DNA of 64,000 nucleotides, from assembly GCF_004345565.1 (NCBI RefSeq), contig NZ_SLWA01000010.1:93149-157148 (forward strand), in the 5' to 3' direction. A model generated the notes under the pieces. It searched no databases and was not told the origin of the DNA. It saw only the letters and a program-made list of their open reading frames with translations. Positions within the stretch are counted from its first letter, which is position 1. Each line of letters begins with the position of its first letter. Source of the DNA: Flavobacterium circumlabens (GTDB taxonomy: Bacteria; Bacteroidota; Bacteroidia; Flavobacteriales; Flavobacteriaceae). Shown piece by piece: positions 23,306-31,991 of this stretch. The position numbers and the translations under genes are program-made.

Positions 23306-24641
23306 TTAGCATTTTTTTAATTGACGGAACCATTTCACCGATATCACCAGCTCCTATTGTCACAATTATTGGCGCATCACTGGCTTCGATGGACGCTAAT
23401 AAATCGCTTTTTGCAACAATTCTTTTGTTTGAATTTGTCATTTTACCTAGCAGCCACTCTGATGTAATCCCTTCCATCGGAAGTTCGCGTGCCGGGTAAA
23501 TATCCATTAAAAACACTTCATCAAAAGCAGATAAGCTTTCGGCAAATCCATCAGCAAAATCTCTTGTCCTGCTGAATAAATGCGGCTGAAAAATCGCCAG
23601 TACTTTACGATTCGGATATAATTCCCTAACCGCCTGATGTACTGCATTTATTTCTGTCGGATGATGTGCATAATCATCTATATAAACTAACTGATCGGTC
23701 TTGATCTGATAGGAAAAACGTCTTCTGATTCCGTTGAATGAGCCAATAGCTCTTGCAATGGACTCGGTCGGGGTGCCAAAAGTTTTTGCCATTGCAATAG
23801 CCATCAGTCCATTCATCAAATTGTGTTTTCCAGGCAATCCGAAACGTAAATTTTCTATCGTTTCTGATGGTGTCTGCACATCAAAAACATAATTGGCATT
23901 TTCGATACGAACATTGAATGCTTTGTATACAGCATCTTCATTTATAGCACACTGAACGCCTTCAAGAGGTAATTCCTTAGTTATAAACAGTTTACTTTTA
24001 TCCTCAACTTTTGAAGCAAATTCTACAAACGAAGCTTCTATAGCCTCACTGGTACCGTAAATATCCAAATGATCCGCATCCATAGAGGTTATGCAGGCAA
24101 TATTGGGGTGCAGGTGCAAAAAGGATCTGTCGAACTCATCTGCTTCTACCACGGTAACGGTTTTTCCGTTTCCGATTAAATTAGAGTTGTAGTTCTCTAC
24201 AATTCCACCCACAAAAGCCGTTACATCAGCACCGCTTTCATGCAGAATATGCCCTAAAATACTTGATGTTGTTGTTTTTCCGTGTGTTCCGGCAACAGCG
24301 AAACAAAAAGTGTCTCTTGTAATGATTCCCAAAACTTCAGCACGCTTTTTAACCTCGTAATGTCTTTCTATGAAAAAATTCCATTCGGAATGCGTTTTAG
24401 GCACTGCCGGTGTAAAAATGACTAATGTATTTTCTACATAGTAATCACTCGGAATTAAACTTATATTATCTTCAAAATGAATATCAATACCACTTTCAAT
24501 CAACTCATTGGTAAGCATTGACGGCGTTTTATCGTAACCTGAAACCTGTTTCCCGATGTATTTGAAATAACGGGCCAGGGCACTCATTCCGATGCCTCCA
24601 ATACCAATAAAATAAACGTTTTGTATTTGATTTAAATTCAT
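23292..24641 (-). CDS. murC: UDP-N-acetylmuramate--L-alanine ligase MurC
   Basis: A 449-aa Mur ligase that adds L-Ala to UDP-MurNAc with ATP. The Rossmann start FIGIGGIGMSALA and the P-loop GTHGKTTT (residues 118-125) are clear; the ligase core has SFNGIRRRFS and DDYAHHPTEI. Length is normal for the family. There is a 154-bp gap to murG upstream and a 14-bp overlap with ftsQ downstream. Confidence 0.97.
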   Translation of the reverse strand: MNLNQIQNVYFIGIGGIGMSALARYFKYIGKQVSGYDKTPSMLTNELIESGIDIHFEDNISLIPSDYYVENTLVIFTPAVPKTHSEWNFFIERHYEVKKRAEVLGIITRDTFCFAVAGTHGKTTTSSILGHILHESGADVTAFVGGIVENYNSNLIGNGKTVTVVEADEFDRSFLHLHPNIACITSMDADHLDIYGTSEAIEASFVEFASKVEDKSKLFITKELPLEGVQCAINEDAVYKAFNVRIENANYVFDVQTPSETIENLRFGLPGKHNLMNGLMAIAMAKTFGTPTESIARAIGSFNGIRRRFSYQIKTDQLVYIDDYAHHPTEINAVHQAVRELYPNRKVLAIFQPHLFSRTRDFADGFAESLSAFDEVFLMDIYPARELPMEGITSEWLLGKMTNSNKRIVAKSDLLASIEASDAPIIVTIGAGDIGEMVPSIKKMLNENI

Positions 24642-24795
24642 TTCAATTTATGTTTTCGACTTAAAACCAGACTTTTATATTTTATAAAAAACTAACCTTT
24701 AAGCCTTTGTATTTTCTTTTGTTTATGAATCAAAAATGCCTAAAATAACATAGTTCAATTCCTTTGATGTTCTACAATTATTATAAAAAATTACA

Positions 24796-25881
24796 TTATA
24801 ACAACTTTTTAATTTCCTCTACAATAACTTTTGTAGCATTTGGCATTGCCAGCTTTTTGATATTGTCACTGAGCTGTTTTTGTTTGCCGTGATCTTTTAG
24901 TAAAGCTTCAAAAACAATACTAAACTGACTGTCTAATTCTGATTCTTTCAACAAAATTGCTCCTTTTACATCTACAATTGCCTGGGCATTTTTGGTTTGA
25001 TGATCTTCGGCTACATTGGGGGAGGGAATAAAAATTACCGGTTTTCCAACAATACATAATTCCGAAACGGATGATGCTCCTGCACGTGAAATAATCACAT
25101 CTGCTGCAGCATATACAAAATCCATTCTTTCAATAAAATCAATGACCCTTACGTTCTGTTGATTGTATTTTTTATAATCTTCAAAATATAATTTCCCACA
25201 TTGCCAGATGACCTGAACATCTTGTGAAAGCATATTTTGTAATTCTTTCTCGATTAACTGATTGATTCTTCTGGCTCCTAAACTTCCGCCTAAAACCAAC
25301 AATGTTTTTTTACCGGGATCTAAACCGTAAAAGGTGATTGCTTCGTCACGTTTGCTTTCAATATCAATTAAATCCTGACGAACCGGATTTCCAGTGAAAA
25401 CAATTTTTCCTTTAGGGAAAAATCGCTCTAAATTTCCATATGCCACACAAATAGCATTCGCTCTCTTGCTCAGTAATTTATTGGTAATTCCCGGAAATGA
25501 ATTTTGTTCCTGAATTACGGTTGGAATTCCTGCTCCTCCGGCTGCCTGCAATAAAGGCCCGCTGGCAAAACCACCCGTACCTATGACTACGTTAGGTTTG
25601 AATTGTTTGATGATTCGTCTTGACTCTAGCAAACTTGTTGCCAACTTTAACGGAAACATCAAATTTTGCAGGGTTAATTTTCTTTGCAATCCCGCAATCC
25701 AAAGTCCTTTTATCTCATAACCTGCCTGAGGCACTTTTTGCATTTCCATTTTATCCTGAGCGCCTACAAAAAGAAACTCAGCATCAGGGAATTGTGTTCT
25801 TAATTCATTAGCAATAGCAATTGCAGGATAGATATGCCCTCCTGTTCCGCCACCACTTAATATGAATTTATAATTTGCCAT
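24796..25881 (-). CDS. murG: UDP-GlcNAc transferase MurG
   Basis: A 361-aa GT28 glycosyltransferase that converts lipid I to lipid II at the cytoplasmic face of the membrane. The N-terminal FILSGGGTGGHIYPA, the LVLGGSLGARRIN loop and the C-terminal ISRAGASSVSELCIVGKPVIFIPSP (donor site) are diagnostic. It begins 42 bp after ftsW in the same direction. Confidence 0.97.
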   Translation of the reverse strand: MANYKFILSGGGTGGHIYPAIAIANELRTQFPDAEFLFVGAQDKMEMQKVPQAGYEIKGLWIAGLQRKLTLQNLMFPLKLATSLLESRRIIKQFKPNVVIGTGGFASGPLLQAAGGAGIPTVIQEQNSFPGITNKLLSKRANAICVAYGNLERFFPKGKIVFTGNPVRQDLIDIESKRDEAITFYGLDPGKKTLLVLGGSLGARRINQLIEKELQNMLSQDVQVIWQCGKLYFEDYKKYNQQNVRVIDFIERMDFVYAAADVIISRAGASSVSELCIVGKPVIFIPSPNVAEDHQTKNAQAIVDVKGAILLKESELDSQFSIVFEALLKDHGKQKQLSDNIKKLAMPNATKVIVEEIKKLL

Positions 25882-25923
25882 ATTTTTAAAAGTTATTCTT
25901 TTTAAAAATTATTCTTTGTAATC

Positions 25924-27243
25924 TTATTTATTTAAAACTGCATTCATTGGATTTCTGGAATTATCTGCAATGGAATACAGCTGCTCTTCTTCGTATATTT
26001 CTTCTCTTTCGTCAACAGGCAAATCTTCTTCGGCCAGTTCTTTATCAATCAATCTTTGAAGTGCTTCTTTTCTTCTTTCTTTTTCCTGTTGTTCTTCTAC
26101 AATTTCTTCCTCTTTCTTGGTTACGCTAATGATAATTCCGAGAGAGAAACAGGTCATCCAGATCGAACTACCTCCACTACTGATTAACGGAAGTGTCTGC
26201 CCTGTTACCGGTAATAATTCAACGGCAACCGCCATATTGATCATCGCCTGAAAGATCATTGGAAAACCGAGTCCGACGACTACTAATTTTCCAAATAGTG
26301 TATTGGCTTTGTGTGATGCGATCACAAATCGAAACAACAGTAACAAGTACAAAAGCAATATCGAAACACCGCCAACCAAACCATATTCTTCCACAACAAT
26401 GGCATAGATAAAATCTGAAGAGGATTGCGGTAAAAAGTTTTTCTGAACGCTTTTTCCGGGTCCTAAACCTCCAAATCTTCCGGATGCAATAGCAATTTTT
26501 GCTTTTTCAATCTGATAATCATCTTCATCCGGTTTATCTGTCGTAAAGTTTTCAATACGACTTCCCCATGTTCCTACCCTGCTGAAAAATCTCGATTCCG
26601 GAAATGCTTTTGCAATGAGAAGGAAAAACAGCAGCATTGCCACTCCTGAACCTATAATGAATGCAATGTATTTTAAGGGATATTTTCCGATAAATGTCAG
26701 CATAATTACCATTGAAAAAATCAATGCAGTGGTCGAGAAATTCGCCGGTAAAATCAAGGCTAACGTTATAAAAACCGGTAGCCAAAGCTGTACTAATGAC
26801 GTTTGAAACGGCTCATTTTCTTCTTTTGTTTTTGACAAATAACGGGCAACATAAATGAACAATACTATAGAGGCCAGCGTTGACGTCTGAAACGTGATCC
26901 CGATAAACGGAACCTGAATCCAACGACTTGCATTTGCTCCTGCAATTACTGTTCCTTTTAGTAATGTATAAAGCAGCAGAATCCATACAACGGGCAATGC
27001 TATTTTAGAAATGGCCCTGAAATAATGGTACGGTACTTTATGCACCCAATAAATAATCAGGAATCCGATACAAATATGTGCCAGATGTTTTACCAGATAA
27101 CCTAATGTATTTCCGGTTCCGTGACCAATATAAGCCAGATTACTACTCGCACTAAAAACAGGCATAAACGAAAACAGCGCTAATAAAGCCACGAATGACC
27201 ATATTACCCTATCTCCTTTTAGTTTGTTTACCAGCTCTTTCAT
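25924..27243 (-). CDS. ftsW: SEDS glycosyltransferase FtsW
   Basis: A 439-aa SEDS-family membrane protein with about ten helices that polymerises lipid II at the septum together with a class B PBP. Characteristic are NASRWIQVPFIGITFQTS, QSSSDFIYAIVVEEYG and LPLISSGGSS. The last 60 residues (after VTKKEEEIVEE) form a charged cytoplasmic tail. It is separated from murD by the tandem repeat at 27252-27347. Confidence 0.96.
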   Translation of the reverse strand: MKELVNKLKGDRVIWSFVALLALFSFMPVFSASSNLAYIGHGTGNTLGYLVKHLAHICIGFLIIYWVHKVPYHYFRAISKIALPVVWILLLYTLLKGTVIAGANASRWIQVPFIGITFQTSTLASIVLFIYVARYLSKTKEENEPFQTSLVQLWLPVFITLALILPANFSTTALIFSMVIMLTFIGKYPLKYIAFIIGSGVAMLLFFLLIAKAFPESRFFSRVGTWGSRIENFTTDKPDEDDYQIEKAKIAIASGRFGGLGPGKSVQKNFLPQSSSDFIYAIVVEEYGLVGGVSILLLYLLLLFRFVIASHKANTLFGKLVVVGLGFPMIFQAMINMAVAVELLPVTGQTLPLISSGGSSIWMTCFSLGIIISVTKKEEEIVEEQQEKERRKEALQRLIDKELAEEDLPVDEREEIYEEEQLYSIADNSRNPMNAVLNK

Positions 27244-27251
27244 AATTTTTT

Positions 27252-27371
27252 GTTTCAGGTTTTTCTTGTTTCAGGTTTTTCTTGTTTCAGGTTTTTCTTG
27301 TTTCAGGTTTTTCTTGTTTCAGGTTTTTCTTGTTTCAGGTTTCAAGTTCCTCGTAACTTGAAACCTGAAAC
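27252..27371. repeat. 16-bp tandem repeat array ending in a perfect hairpin
   Basis: GTTTCAGGTTTTTCTT begins at 27252, 27268, 27284, 27300 and 27316, with a diverging sixth start at 27332, exact at 16-bp spacing. The last unit runs into a perfect 17-bp stem (27332-27348 with 27355-27371, CCTCGT loop). In the minus transcript each unit repeats the 3' arm's outer part and could compete for pairing with the 5' arm. It lies between murD and ftsW inside the dcw cluster. Confidence 0.9.
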
Positions 27372-27384
27372 TTTAAACTATTTT

Positions 27385-28716
27385 CTACAAGTTGTGTACC
27401 GCTTGCTTAAACTGCTTCCCTCTGTCTTCGTAGTTTTCGAATAAATCGAAACTGGCGCAGGCCGGAGATAATAAAACCGCATCTCCTTTTTCTGTTAGAC
27501 GCTGTGCTGTTTTTACGGCATCGCTCATATTGTTTACTTCCACCATGATGTCAACCACATTTCCAAAAGCTTCAATGATTTTTCTGTTGTCTACTCCTAA
27601 ACAAATAATTGCTTTTACTTTTTCACGGACTAATGACATCAGCTCGTTGTAATCGTTTCCTTTATCAACTCCACCAACAATCCAGACTGTTGGAACGTTC
27701 ATACTATCTAAAGCAAAGAATGTAGCGTTTACATTTGTTGCTTTTGAATCGTTGATATATTGTACGTTCTGAATTTTTAATACTTTTTCCAAACGGTGTT
27801 CCACACCTTGAAAATTAGATAAACTTTCGCGTATTGTTGCATTTCTAATTTGCATCAATTTTGCTACAGAGCTTGCTGCCATTGCGTTTTTCGTATTATG
27901 TTTTCCTTCTAACGCAATGTATTCTGTTTCCATTGTAAACTCTTCTTGGTTGATCTTTATTTCCATTTTGTTGTTATTTATAGAAGCTCCCTCATCGAAT
28001 TTTTTTGACAATGAAAAAGGAATTAATTTTGCTTTTGTTTTGTTATTTTTTAGCCATTCTGCAATTGCCTCATCGTCTGCATCGTAAATAAGGTAATCGC
28101 TTTCGGTCTGATTCATTGTTATTCGAAACTTTGAATCGATGTAATTTTGATATTTATATTCGTACCGGTCCAAATGATCCGGACTAATATTGGTAATTAT
28201 GGCAATATCAGGTCTGTATTCTATAATTCCGTCGAGCTGAAAACTGCTTAACTCGAGCACGTAGGCATCGAATTTATTCTCGGCTACCTGCCAGGCAAAA
28301 CTTTTTCCGATGTTTCCTCCTAAACCAACATTTAAACCTGCGGATTTCAACAAATGATGTGTTAGCATCGTGGTTGTCGTTTTACCGTTACTACCCGTAA
28401 TTCCGATAGTTAATGCTTCTGTAAAAGGTTTGGCGAACTCGATTTCTGAAATTACTTTAATTCCTGCAGCTATCAGTTTTTTTACTATGGGCGATTTTTC
28501 CGGAATTCCCGGACTTTTCATCACCACATCGGCGTTTAAAATGAGGTCCTCAGTATGTTTTTCTTCTTCCCATGCAATCCCGTTAATGATAAGAACTTCT
28601 TTATAGCTTTCTTTTATTTTTCCAAAATCAGATACAAAAACATCGTACCCTTTTTTCTTCCCGAGAATAGCGGTACCTACACCACTTTCTCCACCTCCTA
28701 AAACAACTAATCTCAT
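27385..28716 (-). CDS. murD: UDP-N-acetylmuramoylalanine--D-glutamate ligase MurD
   Basis: A 443-aa Mur ligase that adds D-Glu. The P-loop is GSNGKTTT (residues 108-115); NISPDHLDRY and INDSKATNVNA (ATP and metal site) follow, and DAVLLSPACASFDLF is close to the end. Length fits the family. It is preceded by the four-helix-bundle cassette and followed by the tandem repeat before ftsW. Confidence 0.97.
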   Translation of the reverse strand: MRLVVLGGGESGVGTAILGKKKGYDVFVSDFGKIKESYKEVLIINGIAWEEEKHTEDLILNADVVMKSPGIPEKSPIVKKLIAAGIKVISEIEFAKPFTEALTIGITGSNGKTTTTMLTHHLLKSAGLNVGLGGNIGKSFAWQVAENKFDAYVLELSSFQLDGIIEYRPDIAIITNISPDHLDRYEYKYQNYIDSKFRITMNQTESDYLIYDADDEAIAEWLKNNKTKAKLIPFSLSKKFDEGASINNNKMEIKINQEEFTMETEYIALEGKHNTKNAMAASSVAKLMQIRNATIRESLSNFQGVEHRLEKVLKIQNVQYINDSKATNVNATFFALDSMNVPTVWIVGGVDKGNDYNELMSLVREKVKAIICLGVDNRKIIEAFGNVVDIMVEVNNMSDAVKTAQRLTEKGDAVLLSPACASFDLFENYEDRGKQFKQAVHNL

Positions 28717-28729
28717 ACGCTATGTAATT

Positions 28730-29178
28730 AAAAATTGAGAATTAAAAATTAAAAAACTTTTCAAATCAGGCTTTCAATCCAATTCTTATTTTCCTTTTAG
28801 GGTTATTATAATTTTTGCTAATATTCTGCAGATTTCATCAGCCTCACCAAAGATGCTGTCGAATTCACTTACAGAGATATAATCTGTTGCTTTTAACAAT
28901 TTCAGCCAATAAATTGTTTCTCTCGCTTCTTTATATGAAATTTCAAGCTTAAATAAAAACTCTTTATCAGAACGTCCTCCAATTGACTCTTCAATGTTTG
29001 CCCCAATTGAAGTTCCACATCTTAAAATCTGTTTACTCAAGACAAATTCCTTTTTTTTAGTGGTTAGATATTTGTACAAATTGATTATTCTAACCGCAAA
29101 AAGAAATGATTTATCCTGAATAATATTTTCTTTCATTTATAAGAACTGTTAACTTTTAATTTTTAATTCTCAATTTTT
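28730..29178. mobile_element. Putative cassette: four-helix-bundle gene between perfect 25-bp inverted repeats
   Basis: The sequences at 28730-28754 and 29154-29178 are exact reverse complements over 25 bp and enclose only the four-helix-bundle gene (28786-29136). They begin AAAAATTGAGA on the left and end CTCAATTTTT on the right. The repeats are AT-rich but contain an informative TTGAGAA core. The whole unit sits between mraY and murD, which are normally adjacent. No transposase is present, so mobilisation in trans or copying is inferred. Confidence 0.5.
28786..29136 (-). CDS. Four-helix-bundle protein (23S rRNA IVS-type, TIGR02436-like)
   Basis: A 116-aa helical protein of the group first found in 23S rRNA intervening sequences: KSFLFAVRIINLYKYL, SKQILRCGTSIGANIEESIGG, KEFLFKLEISYKEARETIYWLKLL. 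The family forms pentamers of helical bundles; its role is unknown. It lies alone between inverted repeats inside the cell-wall gene cluster, in the same direction as its neighbours, so it may be read through by the dcw transcript. Confidence 0.9.
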   Translation of the reverse strand: MKENIIQDKSFLFAVRIINLYKYLTTKKKEFVLSKQILRCGTSIGANIEESIGGRSDKEFLFKLEISYKEARETIYWLKLLKATDYISVSEFDSIFGEADEICRILAKIIITLKGK

Positions 29179-29187
29179 CATTGAACA

Positions 29188-30417
29188 TTATCTTAATTTT
29201 AAAGTAACGATTGATAATATGGCTAACATGATCGCGACAATCCAAAATCGGGTCACAATTTTACTTTCGTGATATCCCTTTTTCTGATAGTGATGGTGCA
29301 ATGGCGACATCAGGAAAATTCTGCGGCCTTCACCGTAACGTTTTTTGGTAAATTTGAAATAACTTACCTGCAAAACCACTGAGAAATTTTCTACCAAAAA
29401 GATACCACATAAAAGCGGGATCAATAATTCTTTACGAACTGCAATTGCCAGAACTGCAATAATTCCTCCAATTGTCAAACTTCCAGTATCTCCCATAAAA
29501 ACAGAGGCGGGGTAAGAATTGTACCAGAGAAATCCGATGAGTGCACCTACAAAAGCAGATATAAAAACCGTCATTTCTCCCGAATTGGGGATGTACATAA
29601 TATTGAGATAGTTTGAAAAAAATATATTTCCTGATACAAACGTAAAAATCCCGAGTGCCAAAACGGAGATGGCCGAGGTTCCTGCGGCGAGTCCGTCAAT
29701 TCCATCTGTTAAATTCGCCCCGTTAGAAACAGCCGTAATGATAAAAATAACCACGGGAATAAAAATAAGCCAGGCCCATTTCTCATATCCTTCACCTGTA
29801 AAAGCTAGAATTTCAGCATAATCAAACTCATTATTTTTAACAAAAGGAATTGTTGTTGCCGTTGATTTTTCTTCAACCGGTGCAGGCAAAACTACTGTTG
29901 TGCTTACATTTTTATAAATATCTGTTTTTCCGGTATCTGTTCTTACTGTTACAGCCGGATTGAAATACAATACTGCCCCGACAATAATTCCTAAACCTAC
30001 CTGACCGATAACTTTAAAAATCCCTTTAAGTCCTTGTTTGTCTTTTTTGAATATTTTAATATAATCATCTACAAAACCAATAGTTCCCATCCAAAGGGTA
30101 GTAACAATCAGCAGGACGATGTAAATATTATGCAGACGTGCAAATAACAAAACAGGTACAAGTGTGGCAAAAATGATAATCAGTCCTCCCATTGTCGGAG
30201 TTCCCGCTTTTTCATTCTGACCTGCAAGACCTAACTCACGAACCGTTTCACCCACTTGCTGGTTACGCAAAAAGTTGATGATTCTTTTTCCGTAAATCGT
30301 AGACAAAAGCAACGAAAGCAAGAATGCCAAAGCCGATCTGAAAGTGATGTACTGAAAAACACCCGTTCCCGGTATGTCTAATGTTTTGTCTAAATATTCA
30401 AATAAATAGTATAGCAT
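29188..30417 (-). CDS. mraY: Phospho-N-acetylmuramoyl-pentapeptide transferase MraY
   Basis: A 409-aa polytopic membrane enzyme that makes lipid I from UDP-MurNAc-pentapeptide and undecaprenyl phosphate. Signatures: TPTMGG, FVDDYIKI (metal-binding Asp pair), NLTDGIDGLAAG, FMGDTGSLTIGG and SPLHHHYQKKG. It is longer than E. coli MraY because of an insert at about residues 165-215 (rich in T, V and P), usual in Bacteroidetes. murE lies 110 bp upstream. Confidence 0.96.
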   Translation of the reverse strand: MLYYLFEYLDKTLDIPGTGVFQYITFRSALAFLLSLLLSTIYGKRIINFLRNQQVGETVRELGLAGQNEKAGTPTMGGLIIIFATLVPVLLFARLHNIYIVLLIVTTLWMGTIGFVDDYIKIFKKDKQGLKGIFKVIGQVGLGIIVGAVLYFNPAVTVRTDTGKTDIYKNVSTTVVLPAPVEEKSTATTIPFVKNNEFDYAEILAFTGEGYEKWAWLIFIPVVIFIITAVSNGANLTDGIDGLAAGTSAISVLALGIFTFVSGNIFFSNYLNIMYIPNSGEMTVFISAFVGALIGFLWYNSYPASVFMGDTGSLTIGGIIAVLAIAVRKELLIPLLCGIFLVENFSVVLQVSYFKFTKKRYGEGRRIFLMSPLHHHYQKKGYHESKIVTRFWIVAIMLAILSIVTLKLR

Positions 30418-30527
30418 ATATCTTTTATTTTAAATTTCGTTTTTGAAACTTAAATTCCAATTTTTTAAATTCCAATTCCAACGTTTCAATTGGATTTTGG
30501 ATTTTGAAATTTGAAATTATTATTTTG

Positions 30528-31991
30528 TTATTTCCCCAGTTGATCTAATATTTCTTTCACGGTTTCCATATCGTCAAAATGATGGCGAACACCATTTATT
30601 TCCTGATAGGTTTCATGACCTTTTCCTGCAATCAGGATAATATCATTGGGCTGAGCCAATTGACAGGCTGTTTTAATAGCTTGTTTTCGATCGGTAATTC
30701 TTACTGTTTTTTTATAATTATGAGCCTCAACTCCTTTTTCCATTTCATCTAAAATTACCTCCGGATCTTCATTTCTTGGATTGTCAGAGGTTAAAATTGC
30801 TTTGTCACTAAGATCTGTAGCAATTTTTGCCATAATGGGTCTTTTTGTTTTATCTCTGTTTCCGCCACAACCCACAACGGTTATCAATTGTTCGTTTTTG
30901 GTACGGATATCATTAATTGTCTTTAGAACATTATCCAAAGCATCCGGTGTATGTGCATAATCCACAATCGCAGTAATGTTTCCTTCTGAAACTATATACT
31001 GGAAACGGCCCGAAACACTTTCTAAATCAGACAGTAAGCGCAATGCCTCGAGACTGTCCATTCCTAATTCTACGGCAGTTCCGTAAATTGCCAGAACGTT
31101 GTATGCATTAAAAGTTCCGATTAGTTTTACCCAAACTTCATTATCATTTACTTTTAACAATAAACCTGATAACTGACTTTCTAAAATCTGTGCTTTAAAA
31201 TCAGCATACGATTTCAGGGCATAGGTAAATTTTCTGGCAACGGTATTCTGTAACATTACCGCTCCGTTTTTGTCATCACTATTGGATAAGGCGAACGCTG
31301 TTTTGGGCAGTGAATCAAAAAATGACTTTTTCACATCTCTGTATTCTGCAAAAGTTGGATGGTAATCCAAATGATCGTGTGACAGGTTTGTGAAAATTCC
31401 CCCCACAAAATGCAAAGCTTCAGTACGTTTCTGATGAATTCCGTGTGAACTCACTTCCATAAAACAATGTGTTACTCCCGCTTCAATCATTTCATTTAAA
31501 TAATGATTGATGGTGATCGAATCCGGCGTAGTATGTGTTGCTTTATACTCGGTTGCATCCACCATGATTTTTACCGTTGACAACAAACCAACCTTAAAAC
31601 CTGCTTTTTCAAACAATTGAAACAATAAGGAAGCAATGGTTGTTTTTCCGTTTGTACCGGTTACGCCCACTAATTTTAATTTTTCAGAAGGATTTCCGAA
31701 ATAATTAGCCGCCATAAAAGCCAAAGCCGAATTGGTGTCTAAAACTTTTATATAAGTAATTCCCTTTTCAAGATTCCCCGGCAGCTCGTCACAAATAATC
31801 GCAACAGCACCCAATTGAATTGCTTTTTCAATAAAATCATGACCATTGGAAAGTGATCCGCGAATGGCTACGAAAATATCCTTTTCTTCGATTTTTCTGG
31901 AATCAAACTCAATTTTGTGTATATCGATATCCGTCGAACCTGTTACAGATTCAATAGCTACTTTGTATAATATGTCTTTCAGTATTTTCAC
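30528..31991 (-). CDS. murE: UDP-MurNAc-tripeptide ligase MurE (meso-DAP type)
   Basis: A 487-aa Mur ligase adding the third amino acid. The P-loop is GTNGKTT (112-118). A DNPR motif at residues 403-406 (SDNPRNEDP) is the hallmark of meso-diaminopimelate-specific enzymes, so the peptidoglycan should be DAP type. VDYAHTPDALDNVL and GKGHETYQ are also typical. It overlaps the PBP gene by 4 bp (ATGA), indicating coupling. Confidence 0.97.
   Translation of the reverse strand: MKILKDILYKVAIESVTGSTDIDIHKIEFDSRKIEEKDIFVAIRGSLSNGHDFIEKAIQLGAVAIICDELPGNLEKGITYIKVLDTNSALAFMAANYFGNPSEKLKLVGVTGTNGKTTIASLLFQLFEKAGFKVGLLSTVKIMVDATEYKATHTTPDSITINHYLNEMIEAGVTHCFMEVSSHGIHQKRTEALHFVGGIFTNLSHDHLDYHPTFAEYRDVKKSFFDSLPKTAFALSNSDDKNGAVMLQNTVARKFTYALKSYADFKAQILESQLSGLLLKVNDNEVWVKLIGTFNAYNVLAIYGTAVELGMDSLEALRLLSDLESVSGRFQYIVSEGNITAIVDYAHTPDALDNVLKTINDIRTKNEQLITVVGCGGNRDKTKRPIMAKIATDLSDKAILTSDNPRNEDPEVILDEMEKGVEAHNYKKTVRITDRKQAIKTACQLAQPNDIILIAGKGHETYQEINGVRHHFDDMETVKEILDQLGK

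Noticed and set aside
27252..27347. CRISPR-like short repeats
   Set aside because: The 16-bp units are contiguous with no spacers, so this is a simple tandem repeat.
29188..30417. Possible frameshift or internal insertion in mraY because the protein is longer than in E. coli
   Set aside because: The extra residues are in one periplasmic loop and the frame is intact; the same insert is common in Bacteroidetes.
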